From assembly GCA_002914845.1 (NCBI GenBank), contig JXTC01000061.1, positions 857,065 to 921,064 of the forward strand: 64,000 nt of DNA, given 5' to 3'. This DNA comes from Trema orientale. Lineage: Eukaryota > Streptophyta > Magnoliopsida > Rosales > Cannabaceae. The notes below the pieces were generated by a model, which was not told where the DNA came from, searched no databases, and was given only the letters and a program-made list of their open reading frames with translations. Position numbers and translations under genes: made by a program. Below, in pieces: positions 1 to 10,850 of the stretch (its first letter is position 1; each line of letters starts with the position of its first letter).

Positions 1-532
1 GTTTTCCTGGATTGCTCATGTATCGGCTTACAACTCCCACTGCATGTGCTATATCCGGTCTGGTACACTCCATGGCATACATGAGGCTGCCAATAGCAGA
101 AGAATAAGGCACCTTGGCCATGTGAGCTTACTGCTGCTCTGTTGAGGGTGACTGCTCCTTGGTTAGTTTGAAGTGACTAGCCAAAGGAATACTTACAGGC
201 TTTGCATTATCCATATTGAATCTGCTAAGTACCTTCTTCACATACTCCTCTTGAGATAGTTTCAAACTCTCATTCACCCTATCTCTAGAAATCCACATCC
301 CAAGGATTTGCTTTGCAGCTCTCAGATCCTTCATAGAAAACTCCATTGACAATTCTTTCTTAAGCTTATCAATTTCCTTCATATTAGCTCCAGCAATCAA
401 CATATCATCTACATGCAGAAGTAGAATAATATAAGAATTGTCAAACCTCTTCACATAACAGCAGTGATCTGCCTGGCACCGCAAGTGACCATTGTTACTC
501 ATAAATGTATCGAACTTCTTGTACCATTGTCT
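1..532 (-). pseudogene. Ty1/copia reverse transcriptase fragment (broken, runs off window edge)
   Basis: The minus strand encodes the C-terminal half of a copia-type reverse transcriptase: a W-Y-K-K-F-D segment near 525, then HVDDML (the YxDD-type active-site region), then the usual ILGM and P-Y-S-S-A-I-G-S-L-M-Y blocks towards position 1. The reading frame is interrupted by a TAA at about 133, after the E-Q-Q residues, and resumes in the same frame as AHMAKVPYSSAIGS and so on to the window edge. Homology stops near 532, where the short motif GTCTATATTAAT is repeated in tandem. No gag, integrase or LTR is visible. It is a dead fragment; the remainder may lie to the left of the window. The family call is firm; the lineage within copia is not resolved. 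Confidence 0.9.
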
Positions 533-1205
533 ATATTAATATGTCTATATTAATTGACAATATTTTTTGTTGTAGTCCATCAAGCAGGATCAAAGAAGGT
601 GAGAAATAGAATGTGACTAGCAATCCTATAATTAGAGAGAGGAGGTAAATCCTACAACTAATAAAAATCAGTGCATAATTGTTTGTCTAGTAATTAAAGA
701 GTTTTTGTTAAAATAAATGGAATATAATTGAATGACAAGGGGCGTTTAAAAAAATGACAAGGGACGGTCATAATATTAACAAGTACTGACTAAAAATAAA
801 TGCTGAATAAAACGACGACACCTGCTAACCCGAAAAATATGATAAAATAAAACAAGATAAGATGAAGTTACAGTGTGTCTGCTCGTGCTACTCTGTTAAG
901 TGGCATCATCGTGGATAATTTGAGTTAAACGTTGACTGAAATTGGAGACGAAGGGTTTCATCAATGGTAGAGCATCATTAACAAGCATAAATGTTGCATT
1001 CCCATGAACGTTATTTATTTATTTTTTGAAAAAATACAACATAAATTAACAAAACAAGGAGCAATATAAAATACAACATAAAGAATCCCAAAGCCGAAAC
1101 AACATGAAGAGATTAAAATGGAAACAATCAAAATAATGAACAAACCAAAGACAAGACATAGAAAGAGTAATATATAGAGTGCAAGGGTGGGTTGATCTTA
1201 ATATA
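503..1205. other. Intergenic, no gene seen
   Basis: AT-rich sequence between the copia remnant (which reaches about 532) and the 3' end of the 8-cysteine gene. I see no open frame or structured repeat here. The last 100-200 bp probably include the 3' untranslated region of the minus-strand gene. Confidence 0.5.
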
Positions 1206-1748
1206 TTACTCAGGACATATCAAGCCGTAGACGTGGCCAGCCCCACACTTGCCGAAAAGAGTTTCTAATACGGTGTCTTCTTCGGCGAGATCAATTCTGC
1301 TAAGTAAGCCCGAGGTTATATCTTTCAAGGTTTTGCAAAGGCAGGCTGGAACTTTGATGCCAACCGGGGCTAGATCCTTGATGACTTTGCAGCAACGAGT
1401 CTTCTTGAATGCGTAATTCAAGTACAAGTCTTTAATGCCCTTATGGCCCTTCAGCAAGTCGATATTTGACAAGTCATTACCCTGCAACAAGCTATTCAAC
1501 AATTCCAAGTTGTTCAACAAGTCGGTATTCGACAAGTCGGTACCCGGCAACGAGTTTCTCAACAAGTCCGCATTCAACAAGTCGCTATTGCAAGCTAACA
1601 GCTCGTCCAGGTCGATGCCTGCCGTAGGACACTTCTTGGCCTCGGAGTGGAAGTACTCGTTTCTGGTGCAGTGGGAGCTAACCATGCCGAAGAAGACTAG
1701 GTTGAGTGAGAGGAGAAGGGCAATGCAGACTTGAGCCTTAGAAGCCAT
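1206..1748 (-). CDS. Secreted hydrophobic-seed / 8-cysteine (LTP-like) protein with Leu/Asn-rich repeat spacer
   Basis: Single-exon ORF of 180 residues ending in TAA. An N-terminal signal peptide (MASKAQVCIALLLSLNLVFFGMVSS) suggests secretion to the cell wall. The 8-cysteine pattern of the hydrophobic-seed/HyPRP branch of the lipid-transfer-protein superfamily is present: C at about 40 and 53, CC at 119-120, CxC in ACLCKTL, then C at about 168 and 178; one further Cys follows the signal peptide. Family members normally have a short C2-CC spacer. Here it is about 65 residues and built of imperfect 5-residue units such as SDLLN, ADLLR, TDLSN, TDLLN, NDLSN, IDLLK. The usual proline-rich N-terminal region is absent. 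Such proteins are thought to bind hydrophobic ligands or contribute to the wall; the specific role is unknown. A TATA-like box lies about 125 bp upstream of the ATG. Confidence 0.85.
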   Translation of the reverse strand: MASKAQVCIALLLSLNLVFFGMVSSHCTRNEYFHSEAKKCPTAGIDLDELLACNSDLLNADLLRNSLPGTDLSNTDLLNNLELLNSLLQGNDLSNIDLLKGHKGIKDLYLNYAFKKTRCCKVIKDLAPVGIKVPACLCKTLKDITSGLLSRIDLAEEDTVLETLFGKCGAGHVYGLICPE

Positions 1749-1870
1749 TTTTTTCTTTTTCTTTCTTTCTCAAAATAAGACTAATTAAGGGCTCAACAGT
1801 CGTGTTCTTAGCTATCTATGGCTAGAGAGGATTATTCAATCTGATGGATAAGTTCCGAGTTGGGTGGTGC

Positions 1871-1880
1871 TTTTTATAGA
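1871..1880 (-). promoter_or_regulatory. TATA box of the 8-cysteine gene
   Basis: Minus-strand TCTATAAAAA lies about 125 bp upstream of the ATG at 1748, a plausible distance for a short leader. Position and match to the plant TATA consensus are the only evidence. Confidence 0.5.
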
Positions 1881-1889
1881 TATACCAAG

Positions 1890-2650
1890 ATTATTTTTTT
1901 AATATGAAGATGGCCTTAGAGTTGTCATTAATGCAATAAATCAAGAAAATGATATGTTCATATCAAGGAAATCACGCAAAATCATGAGAGTATGATAACA
2001 ATGAAAACTCTCCATCCAATGCTTCAATCCTGGCCGTGACAGCTAGCTTGCTATACTAATTAATAGTAATAGCAATAGCGTGATTTGGCTTCTAATTCTC
2101 TAGCATATATATCTAGTGCTTAATATATACTTTCTCTAAATGGGTCTAAAAGTGTAATTGTATATATTCGTCGTGCCCTCCATTCACGAAGAACAGGTCT
2201 ACAAGTCTCAGAAAAAATCTTCCACTAATCACCTGTCATCTAACACATTATAAAATTATTCATTCCATACGAATTGTCTTAATTAATTCTTATTATAAAA
2301 AAAATGCCAAGCATGAATAGACTGATCAAACTAAATGACTGATATTTATTTAACCTATACTAGCTAATTAATCTTATCTAGAATTAAGACATGGAAAAAA
2401 AATTTATAATGTCACCTTCGTAACAAAAAAACCCTCTATGTTAATCTTTTCTTTTGAACAAATTAATTGCCGCTTTTTTTTTCACCATTAAATTTGATCT
2501 GAAGTGAAAAATAATTTTGATATAAGTCAACATGTGTTAATGTATTTTTCATACAGACATTTGGTAACTTATCATATATCTTAATTTTGTTTTTCTTTTT
2601 AGTCGAGAGTTCTTGCCTGTTGTATGACATATAAAATGTGAACCCAAAAG
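1890..2650. other. Upstream intergenic, no gene seen
   Basis: AT-rich region upstream of the 8-cysteine gene, up to the start of the LTR-like unit. No coding signal found. Confidence 0.4.
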
Positions 2651-5000
2651 TGTAAAGCCCCTGATTTTATAAGGGTATTTTGGTCTTTTGACCATAATTT
2701 TTCAACAACAAAAAAATTTTCGAACTTGGATAAAAGTGTAAAAATTTTCAAGATAGGGACTAAATTACAATTATAAAGGATGAAATCGAAAGAAAACTTG
2801 AAAAGAAGGGACTTACATGCAATTTTTAAAAATTACACAGCCCATTAATGCCCAAGTACGTGGCAGCTCTCTCTTTCTCCGCTCTCCCCTTCTCTCTCCT
2901 CCCTCGATTTCTCTCTTTGCAAAATACAGCCAAAATACCAAAAAATCAATCTCTGTCGACAATCCTCTAGCGAGTTTTGAGCGCTGCCACCACTACTGGC
3001 TGAACTGCAAGGGTCGATAACCCCTCTAGCCGGAGCCTTGTCGCCTGAAAGTCCTCCTACACTTGACAATCATCGAAAAATGTTGCCGCTTATTTTCCGT
3101 TGCCAGTGTTGATTCCGGCAACGACGGACCTCGAAACCGGTCGCTGCTGATTCGTCTCCTCACGAGCAATCCACTGGTAGGTGCCTTGTTACTCGATTTT
3201 GCTGCGTTTAATTTTGATCTCGTTGGACAATTTCGTATATAATTAGTTTCGAAGTTGATTTTTTGATTGGATCATTATATTATAAAACTAATGTCATTTT
3301 TTGAATGTACATACAAAATGGTGAAAAATAAGATATATATTGATTATGTTTCAAAACTATCACAGAGAATGAGATTGTACGGCTCGAATTACCTCGTTTT
3401 GCGTGCTAAGGGTCGAGTTTTGGTTCGAGCCCGAATCAGTCAAATTATATATCTAACCTAGCTAGTTTGGGAGCTCAGAATTTAGTGGTGAAGTCCGTTT
3501 CGCGATTTGAAGCTCCGTTGGAAAATCAAACTTTTGAAGTAAGCGATCGAAGGTTCGAAAACGACATTCTACCCTCTAAATGATCACTAAATGACGTCAA
3601 ACGTTCTACATAGTATCGTAGCACTATCTAGTCACTCAGTTGAGGTAGGGATTCGATTACTTGATTATAAATTTAGTTTAATTATAAATTTACATATTTT
3701 AAATAAATATGGAATTTCGTGAAATATTTTGTAAAAATGGTATTTATACCTGTATTGAGTTGATTTGAGTTTTAAACTACCTAAAAGGTACGTTACATGG
3801 TTGGCGTGTCATATATACTATTTTGAACTATTTTCTACAGAAAATTGGATTTTTGGGTTTTGATTAAAAACGGATATTATGCTGCCAAAATTTCAGAAAA
3901 TCCAAAATAATTGAGAACTAAATGTCATTTGATTAAAGAATATTGAATGGTTATTTTATGATTTAGTGGAAAATGGTACATATCCCTATTCTGTCATTCA
4001 TATGGCATTTGTATGCATTCATACACTTACACGGCTATCGAACTTACAGTACTCAACGTTGGGTACTCAGACTTACGGTCGCCTTTATAGGTAGCTCGAA
4101 CTTACGGGTGACCAACTAGGATACCTCGGACATCACATGATTTCATACATAGTTATATGTTGGCTTGAATAGATATGTACTCTTTTTAATATGATGTTTT
4201 ACAATAGTTTGGAATGTCTGAACCTTTGGATAATGATTTCACTTGGATTTTGTGAATCTTTTTAAAGAGATTACTAACTATAGAGGACCTTCAATGTAAG
4301 TCTATTTATTAATTTAAAAAAAAAAACCTGTAATCGATTCTCTACTGGGCTTTATCTCACTATCTTTCTTCCCCTCAGGTGGCACTCAGTACGATCTGCT
4401 CAAGGAGACTTAGCGAGAGGTATTCAAGCCTTACTAGTTTATTTATATTTTAGTAAATTCCTACTAGACTTGTGGAATATAGACTTGAGTAGGAATTTGA
4501 ATTTAATTATAACTGAGTAAGCTTAATTGTGAGATTTGGACATAATTTATATAACATATGTCTATGTCTAGGCTTTATCTCACTATCTTTCTTCCCCTCA
4601 GGTGGCACTCAGTACGATCTGCTCAAGGAGACTTAGCGCGAGGTATTCAAGCCGTACTAGTTTATTTATATTTAAGTAAATTCCTACTAGACTTGTGGAA
4701 TATAGATTTGAGTAGGAATTTGAATTTAATTATAACTGAGTAAGCCTAATTGTGAGATTTGGACATAATTTATATGACATATGTCTGTGTTTGGGTGTGA
4801 GATAGATGCTTGATGCATGATTCTGAAATATTTATTTTTATTACTGTCTATGTTTAATAAGTAACGCATAACTGTGAGTTTTATTTCAATTAAATATTTT
4901 ATGGATTCTGAACGTTTTTGAACTATTTTTAAAATTATTTCTAGTATTTTTATTTTATGAAATACCTATTTGCCACTAACTCCGGCCTTAGGTCGTGACA
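2651..5000 (+). mobile_element. LTR-like unit, probable gypsy-type solo LTR
   Basis: The unit starts TGTAAAGCCCC and ends GGTCGTGACA, giving TG...CA termini typical of plant gypsy (Tekay/Del-like) LTRs. Flanks are AAAAG before and AAAGG after, a near-match 5-bp target duplication. About 2.35 kb with no gag or pol, hence a solo LTR by inference. Its 3460-4350 part is found again, diverged and inverted, at about 6480-6809 and 9401-10080. It contains an internal 223-bp tandem duplication. Boundaries are my inference from termini; a genome-wide copy alignment would settle them. Confidence 0.5.
4348..4790 (+). repeat. 223-bp tandem duplication inside the LTR-like unit
   Basis: Two adjacent copies, 4348-4570 and 4571-about 4790, each beginning GGCTTTATCTCACTATC and carrying the same GGTGGCACTCAGTACG and ACTTAGCG segments. 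They differ by only a few bases, so the duplication is recent relative to the element. Confidence 0.9.
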
Positions 5001-5272
5001 AAAGGTACTTGGATGAATTTTACTCTTAGAATTGGAAAATGTGTCTAGATCGATCAATTTGATATGTACAACACAACAAAAGGTATTATGTGTTATGTCT
5101 TCAAAGCTGTTATTGAGATTAGTATTATTTTTTTCTCCAAATTATGGTCTCTACAGACTTTTTCTACCCTAATTTTTTTTGCTTTAGGTCGTCCCGTATA
5201 CTATTCATTTGGAATGAAATTTGTCCTTCCATTACACATAGGTAAAAAAAAAAATGCCTACTGGATTGGCAA

Positions 5273-5274
<2 letters not shown>

Positions 5275-5317
<43 letters not shown>
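5275..5317. repeat. (TA)n microsatellite
   Basis: Uninterrupted TA dinucleotide run of about 43 bp, just before the first copy of the 0.6 kb direct repeat. Confidence 0.95.
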
Positions 5318-5320
5318 CTA

Positions 5321-5948
5321 GAAGGAAATACTCAGATGTGAATAATTTTATAATTTTTCGACTAAAAGAATATATTAATGAAATACTAAAGTTTACAGCA
5401 TGATTATTACAAGCCAATGAACATTAATGTTAATTTATCCCTCCAATGATCTAAATTATATGCATCAAACGTGCAACTGAAGTTCAACAACAAAAATACA
5501 TTAACATTTATCTGTTTGGACGTCGAACGTTTTACTCCTAATTAAACGTTAGTTTCTAATTTTAAAACCTCCGTAAAATACATTAATGTCTAGTAGATGT
5601 CTTCATATAATATTAGTTTATTGACCTATGACTCCGACATTAATTTTTTCAGTTGTTAGAGAGAGGATATTTTCTTTTGAGAATCTTGTTAAAAATCGAC
5701 TACCTAAATGATCAAACAGAGATGAATGAATGAATGACTTTTTATATGTACATTGATTGAGAGATCTTCCATGACTTTTCTAATAAATAATTATATAATA
5801 TTTTTAATGCATAAAAACCCATCCGGACAATTGTATTTTTTAACATTTATTAATTCTTATTTAATTTTTTGTTATTGGCATTAAGGGTGAACCACTATGA
5901 AATTAATTTGTGCGTGTTTTGTCACGATCGGGAATCCAATGCCGTGAC
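5321..5948 (+). repeat. 0.6 kb direct repeat, copy 1
   Basis: Begins AAGGAAATACTCAGATGTG and ends near TGCGTGTTTTGTCACGA. It is repeated in the same orientation at 10229-10850, with roughly 20 substitutions over 615 bp by eye. No coding content. It may be an LTR pair or a segmental duplication; TG/CA termini and a target duplication are not clear. Confidence 0.85.
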
Positions 5949-7616
5949 TTTTAGTAATTTTATGTTGAAACAGTGGTAAATAGTAATTTTCTAAAATTCC
6001 AGAAAATCGAGTACTTGAAATTTTAGGTTTTAGTCCTCAAAAGTGAGTAAACTACAAAATCATGAAACTTTCCATTTCTTTTAATTTCTCAATAAAATCT
6101 TCATTTAAAAATTTAGAGAAATTATAAATAATTAGTTTGGAAACTTTTACTAAGTCATGAAATTTAGTGAAACGTTCAATTAAAACCTTAGGCCCAATGT
6201 CCAAATAATTTACATAAAATCATTTATATTTCTAAGTACTCAAATTTATAGAAAAATCATCCTCATACATCCACTAGTAAATACATTATTATTGGTTAAA
6301 TAAATTTGACATAGAAAAGAAAGAAGATATGGAGTAAGAACTAACCAATGAAGAGGAATGGACAACATACTTATGCCAAACAAGCTTGTCAAGCCACCAT
6401 GACAAATTATCCCAAAAATTAATCATCACCTGAAAGTGGGAGGAAGTAGGGGGGTGAGCACGTGAATGTTCAGTAGAGAATCGATTACAAGTTTTTATAT
6501 ATAAGAAGTATACTCATATTGAAGGTCCTGCATGATTAGTATTCCATTCAAAATAGTTCATAAATCCAAGTGGAAATCATAGTCCAACAGTTCAAACATT
6601 CCAAACCATTGTAAAACATCCATCAAAACCAGTCCATATCTATTCAAGCCAACATATAACCACGTATACAATCATGATGTCCGAAGTGTCCTAATGGATC
6701 ACTCGTAAATCTGAGTCACCTAAAGAGGCGACCGTAAGTCCGAGCACCCAATATGGGATACCGTAAGTTCGACGGCCGCGTAAGTATGTGAATGCATGCA
6801 AATGCTATATGTAATATCCCCCGATCCCACTCACGTACGTGAGGATATTCGTAAAATTATTTAGTGAGATCGGGAGACGCCACTTGACTTAGGACTGGTA
6901 AAATCGGAGAAAATTAAACTTTTTAAATTTTTCTTAAAGAAAAAAGAAAATTCCACTCATAATTATACATACTCCAATACATACATATATATACACCCTG
7001 GAAAAGTGAGCCTCTCATAAAATATACATAGTACATATTGTACACATACTCAAACAGATACAAAATTCTCAGTCAGAAAACCACAGCGTCAAAATACTCA
7101 TATACACAGGCCGCGGTCAGAAAGTCAGCGCTCCTCCTCCAAACTCACATATGAGCAGTATCATCTGCAATGTAAGAATATTTATGAGTATAAAACTCAG
7201 TAAGTAACGTATGCAGATGCAGAGTGCACATGACAGAGAACAAATAATTATATGATTGGGATCCCTGTGTATATTGTATTGCCTGACAAGACCGTGAATC
7301 GCATACTGAGCCACTCAGAGAACATATAACATATCATGAGCTGCATGGAGGTCTCGAGCCCCAGAAAATCTCCTCTGTGTATAGCAGAGGTCCACCCCAC
7401 ACCGCCGTCAGAGTGTTCTCGAAGGAACCATAGTGTCCTTGAAAGGACCAGAGTGTTCCCGAAGGAACCAGAGTATCCCCGAAGGAACTATATCACATAT
7501 TTGGGTGCTGGCCCGCCACACCCTATTCACCAATACTCGTCAGGCAATATAAATACATCACGTGTTCATGTCTCATGTAAAGCATAATGACAGATACGTA
7601 TGTACACATATGTACA

Positions 7617-7682
7617 AATTTCACATTCACAAATTCCACATTCACAAATTCCACATTCACAGATTCCACAGATTCACAGAAA
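7617..7682 (+). repeat. Short minisatellite, about 14-bp unit
   Basis: Repeats of TTCCACATTCACAAA, about four units, within the nested solo LTR. Confidence 0.8.
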
Positions 7683-8872
7683 TAAAGAATTTCTTACATT
7701 ACAGGTGAGACGTTACTTACCTCAATTCCGGGCTTTTAAGTAATTTTCTTTTCTTATGTGGAATGCTCTTCACTCTTAGTACAATTGACGTGCTCCTATT
7801 ATTATCCAAATAATATGTTTATACATGTGGTGCTATAAAATTTATTTCAAACTTTACTTGAAAATAATTAGTTCCTGATATATTTCTTAACAGAAACTAG
7901 AGGACAGCAAGCAATTAACTAATCAATAAACTTTGCCAACTCAATATTTGCAGGTTAATCTTGTACAACATATGAAGATTATTTCAAGGGTCATATATTT
8001 TACCAAGATGCAAAGTAATGGCAGAAAATGGTTAAAAACCTTTTGGCACCTAAACTCAAATTAATAATTCATTTTATAAACAAACGTAGAAGACACTAGT
8101 TCTTAGGAATAGTTTAATTCCCAAACATCTACGCAATATCACATCCATGTAAGGTCATAGAACTTTTCAACTTATTCCCACAAGGCACTTAAAACAAATA
8201 AGCATTTATAGAATAAACAAACTATTATCTTTTCATTATTAAATTGATGGGACAAAGGTTCTCTGGTTCCTATGAATGAATCCTAGTTTATAAAATAATA
8301 CAATACTCGTACAGTACTTAATATTTGCTCTACCAAGATCCAAAAATAGTTTCACATGTACTTGATTGCACGATATGCATATAAAAAGTAAACTAATTAA
8401 ATACAATTACTAATACCAAGTCTAGCAAAGTTCTAATAAGTTTCATCATTTCAAAGAATAAAATAAAACTTAAAAATTAAATTTGTGTGGTAAAAAGAGC
8501 TTCCTCGTAGACATATAACTTGTTCCCACTAATTCATAAGCATACATATACAAATATACACTCATATAATCAGCAACCAAGAACTATTACACAATTCACG
8601 AAAAGAACAAAGAAGTATTATTTGAAAGTAGATACAACCAGGTGTTTACCTTAGAAATGAGTTAAGATAATTTTTCTATTCCCTTTTTGCACCGAAACAA
8701 TTTGGTTTATAGTTTCTAATTGTAATACATACTATTGTAATAGACTTGAAGAAGAAGAAATGATAAAGAAAAGAGACCATCGGTGGAAAAAGAAATACAT
8801 CCAACTACAACTTATAAATAATATGATGCCCAAGGACTTTGCCGACATAACAAAGTCGGTCATTATTTTTAT

Positions 8873-8873
8873 C

Positions 8874-8908
<35 letters not shown>
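8873..8908. repeat. (ATT)n microsatellite
   Basis: Run of about 12 ATT trinucleotides within the nested LTR. Confidence 0.9.
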
Positions 8909-8909
<1 letters not shown>

Positions 8910-10228
8910 TATATAGACACCTATTTTTCATTTATATTAAAACGTATAATTAAAAAGAGTTCGTGCACAAATAAATATACGAATAGAAAAATCTAGTTAC
9001 TAACTAAAAGATTTCCAAATATACAAAATCAATAATATGTCTAAAAATAAAAACAAGCACTTAAACAACTTATCTAATGAGGTATTTTCTAATTGGAATA
9101 TAAATAACAAGTAAACTGAGATATAATTACACTATACATGGCATTATAAAAATAAATAATGTAATTGTAGCAAAATTAATGCATATCAACTAGTACCAAA
9201 GAGCATGTCTCGAGCATTTCACTGCAAAATTACTTCACAAGGAAAGATTATAAAAATAACCAATACACAAAAAAAATTATTTGAAATTTATACGCCCATA
9301 TATGCATTAATATATTAAAAAAAATATTGTCCAATCTTGTTATATTGGCTCTTTAATTATGTGAGGAACTGGGTGTCATTAGGAAATTCGAGATATCACA
9401 CTATATGAATGACATGAAATCAGAATATGTACCATTTCCATAAAATCTCAAAATAATCATGCAGTATTATTTAATCAAATCACTTTTAGTCCTCAAAACT
9501 GAGTTCTCAAACCATTTTGGATTTTCTATAAATTTCGGCATTATAACAGCCATTTTTGATCAAAATCCAAAAATCTAATTTCCTGCAGAAAATCATTCAA
9601 AACAGGATAATTTGGCACGCCAACCAGTGTGACATGCCTCTCAGGTAATTTAAATATCAATTCAAGCCAAAACAGGTATAAATCACATTTTTATAAATTA
9701 TTTCACGAAATTCCATATTTATTCAAAATATGTGAAAATCAAAATTAAATCAATTTAAAGATCAAGTAATCGAATCCCTACCTCAATCGAGTGTCCAAAT
9801 AGCGTTACGAGGCTATGGAGAAAGTTTGGCGTCGTTTGGGTATCGTTTGGAGTATCGGACGTCGTTTTCGTACCTTTTGATCAATAGGTTTGAAAACTCG
9901 ATTTTTAAATCGGAGCTTCAGATTGTAAAAACGGACTTCACCACTGAATTTAGAGCACCCAAAAATGCTAGGTTAGACATATAATTTGTCTAATTTGGAT
10001 GCGGACCCCACGTCACGCAAATCGAGACGATCTTAGCTATTCGATTAAGCTTTTCGGGCCCGTCACCAAATATAGGCGATATATATCAAAATTTTTGTTT
10101 TAACGAGTACATCACAAATATGAGGTTTATTTTACGATCTAACGGTCGGGTTGACAAATTTAAATATAAAACTAAAATAGCTCAAAATTGACAAAAATGA
10201 CAAAATTCAATCCGGGCAATATTGAGTC

Positions 10229-10850
10229 AAGGAAATACTCAGATGTGAATAATTTTATAATTTTTCGACTAAAAGAATATATTAATGAAATACTGAAGTT
10301 TACAGCATGATTATTACAAGCCAATGAACATTAATGTTAATTTATCCCTCCAATGATCTAAATTATATACATCAACCGTGCAGCTGAAGTTCAACAACAA
10401 AAATACATTAATGTTTATCTGTTTGGACGTCGTACGTTTTACTCCTAATTAAACGTCAGTTCCTAATTTTAAAATGTCCGTAAAATACATTAATGTCTAG
10501 TAGATGTCTTCATATAATATTAGTTTATTGACCTATGACTCCGATATTAATTTTTCCAGTTGTTAGAGAGAGGATATTTTCTTTTGAGAATCTTGTTAAA
10601 AATCGACTACCTATATGATCAAACAGAGATGAATGAATGAATGACTTTTTATATGCACATTGATTGAGAGATTTTCCATGACTTTTCTAACAAATAATTA
10701 TATAATATTTTTAATGCATGAAAACCCATCTGGACAATTGTATTTTTTAACATTCATTAATTCTTATTTAATTTTTGTTACTGGCATTAAGGGCGAACCA
10801 CTATGAAATTAATTTGTGCGTGTTTTGTCATGACTGGGAACTAGATTGGT
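10229..10850 (+). repeat. 0.6 kb direct repeat, copy 2
   Basis: Second copy of the 5321-5948 segment in the same orientation. Similarity runs from AAGGAAATACTCAG to about TTTTGTCATGACTGGGAA and then stops. Confidence 0.85.

Larger units (their letters stand above)
6810..9400 (+). mobile_element. Nested solo LTR (about 2.6 kb) with perfect 5-bp target duplication
   Basis: Begins TGTAATATCCCCCG and ends GAGATATCACA. It is flanked on both sides by CTATA (6805-6809 and 9401-9405). The flanking sequence rejoins to match an inverted copy of the 2651-5000 LTR family, so this unit inserted into that older copy. There is no gag/pol coding; at 7410-7490 there is a repeated GAGTGTTCCCGAAGGAACC-type motif and at 7617-7680 a short minisatellite. 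A solo LTR is the simplest reading; a non-autonomous element with short terminal repeats is the alternative. Confidence 0.75.
6480..10228 (-). mobile_element. Older inverted gypsy-like LTR copy, split by the nested solo LTR
   Basis: Segments 6480-6809 and 9401 to about 10080 are together a diverged reverse-complement copy of part of the 2651-5000 unit: for example ACTTACGGTCGCC at about 4070 against the inverted GGCGACCGTAAGT at about 6727, and the segment around 3480 against 9930-9970. The stretch from 10080 to 10228 is less clearly related. No coding capacity remains. Confidence 0.6.
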
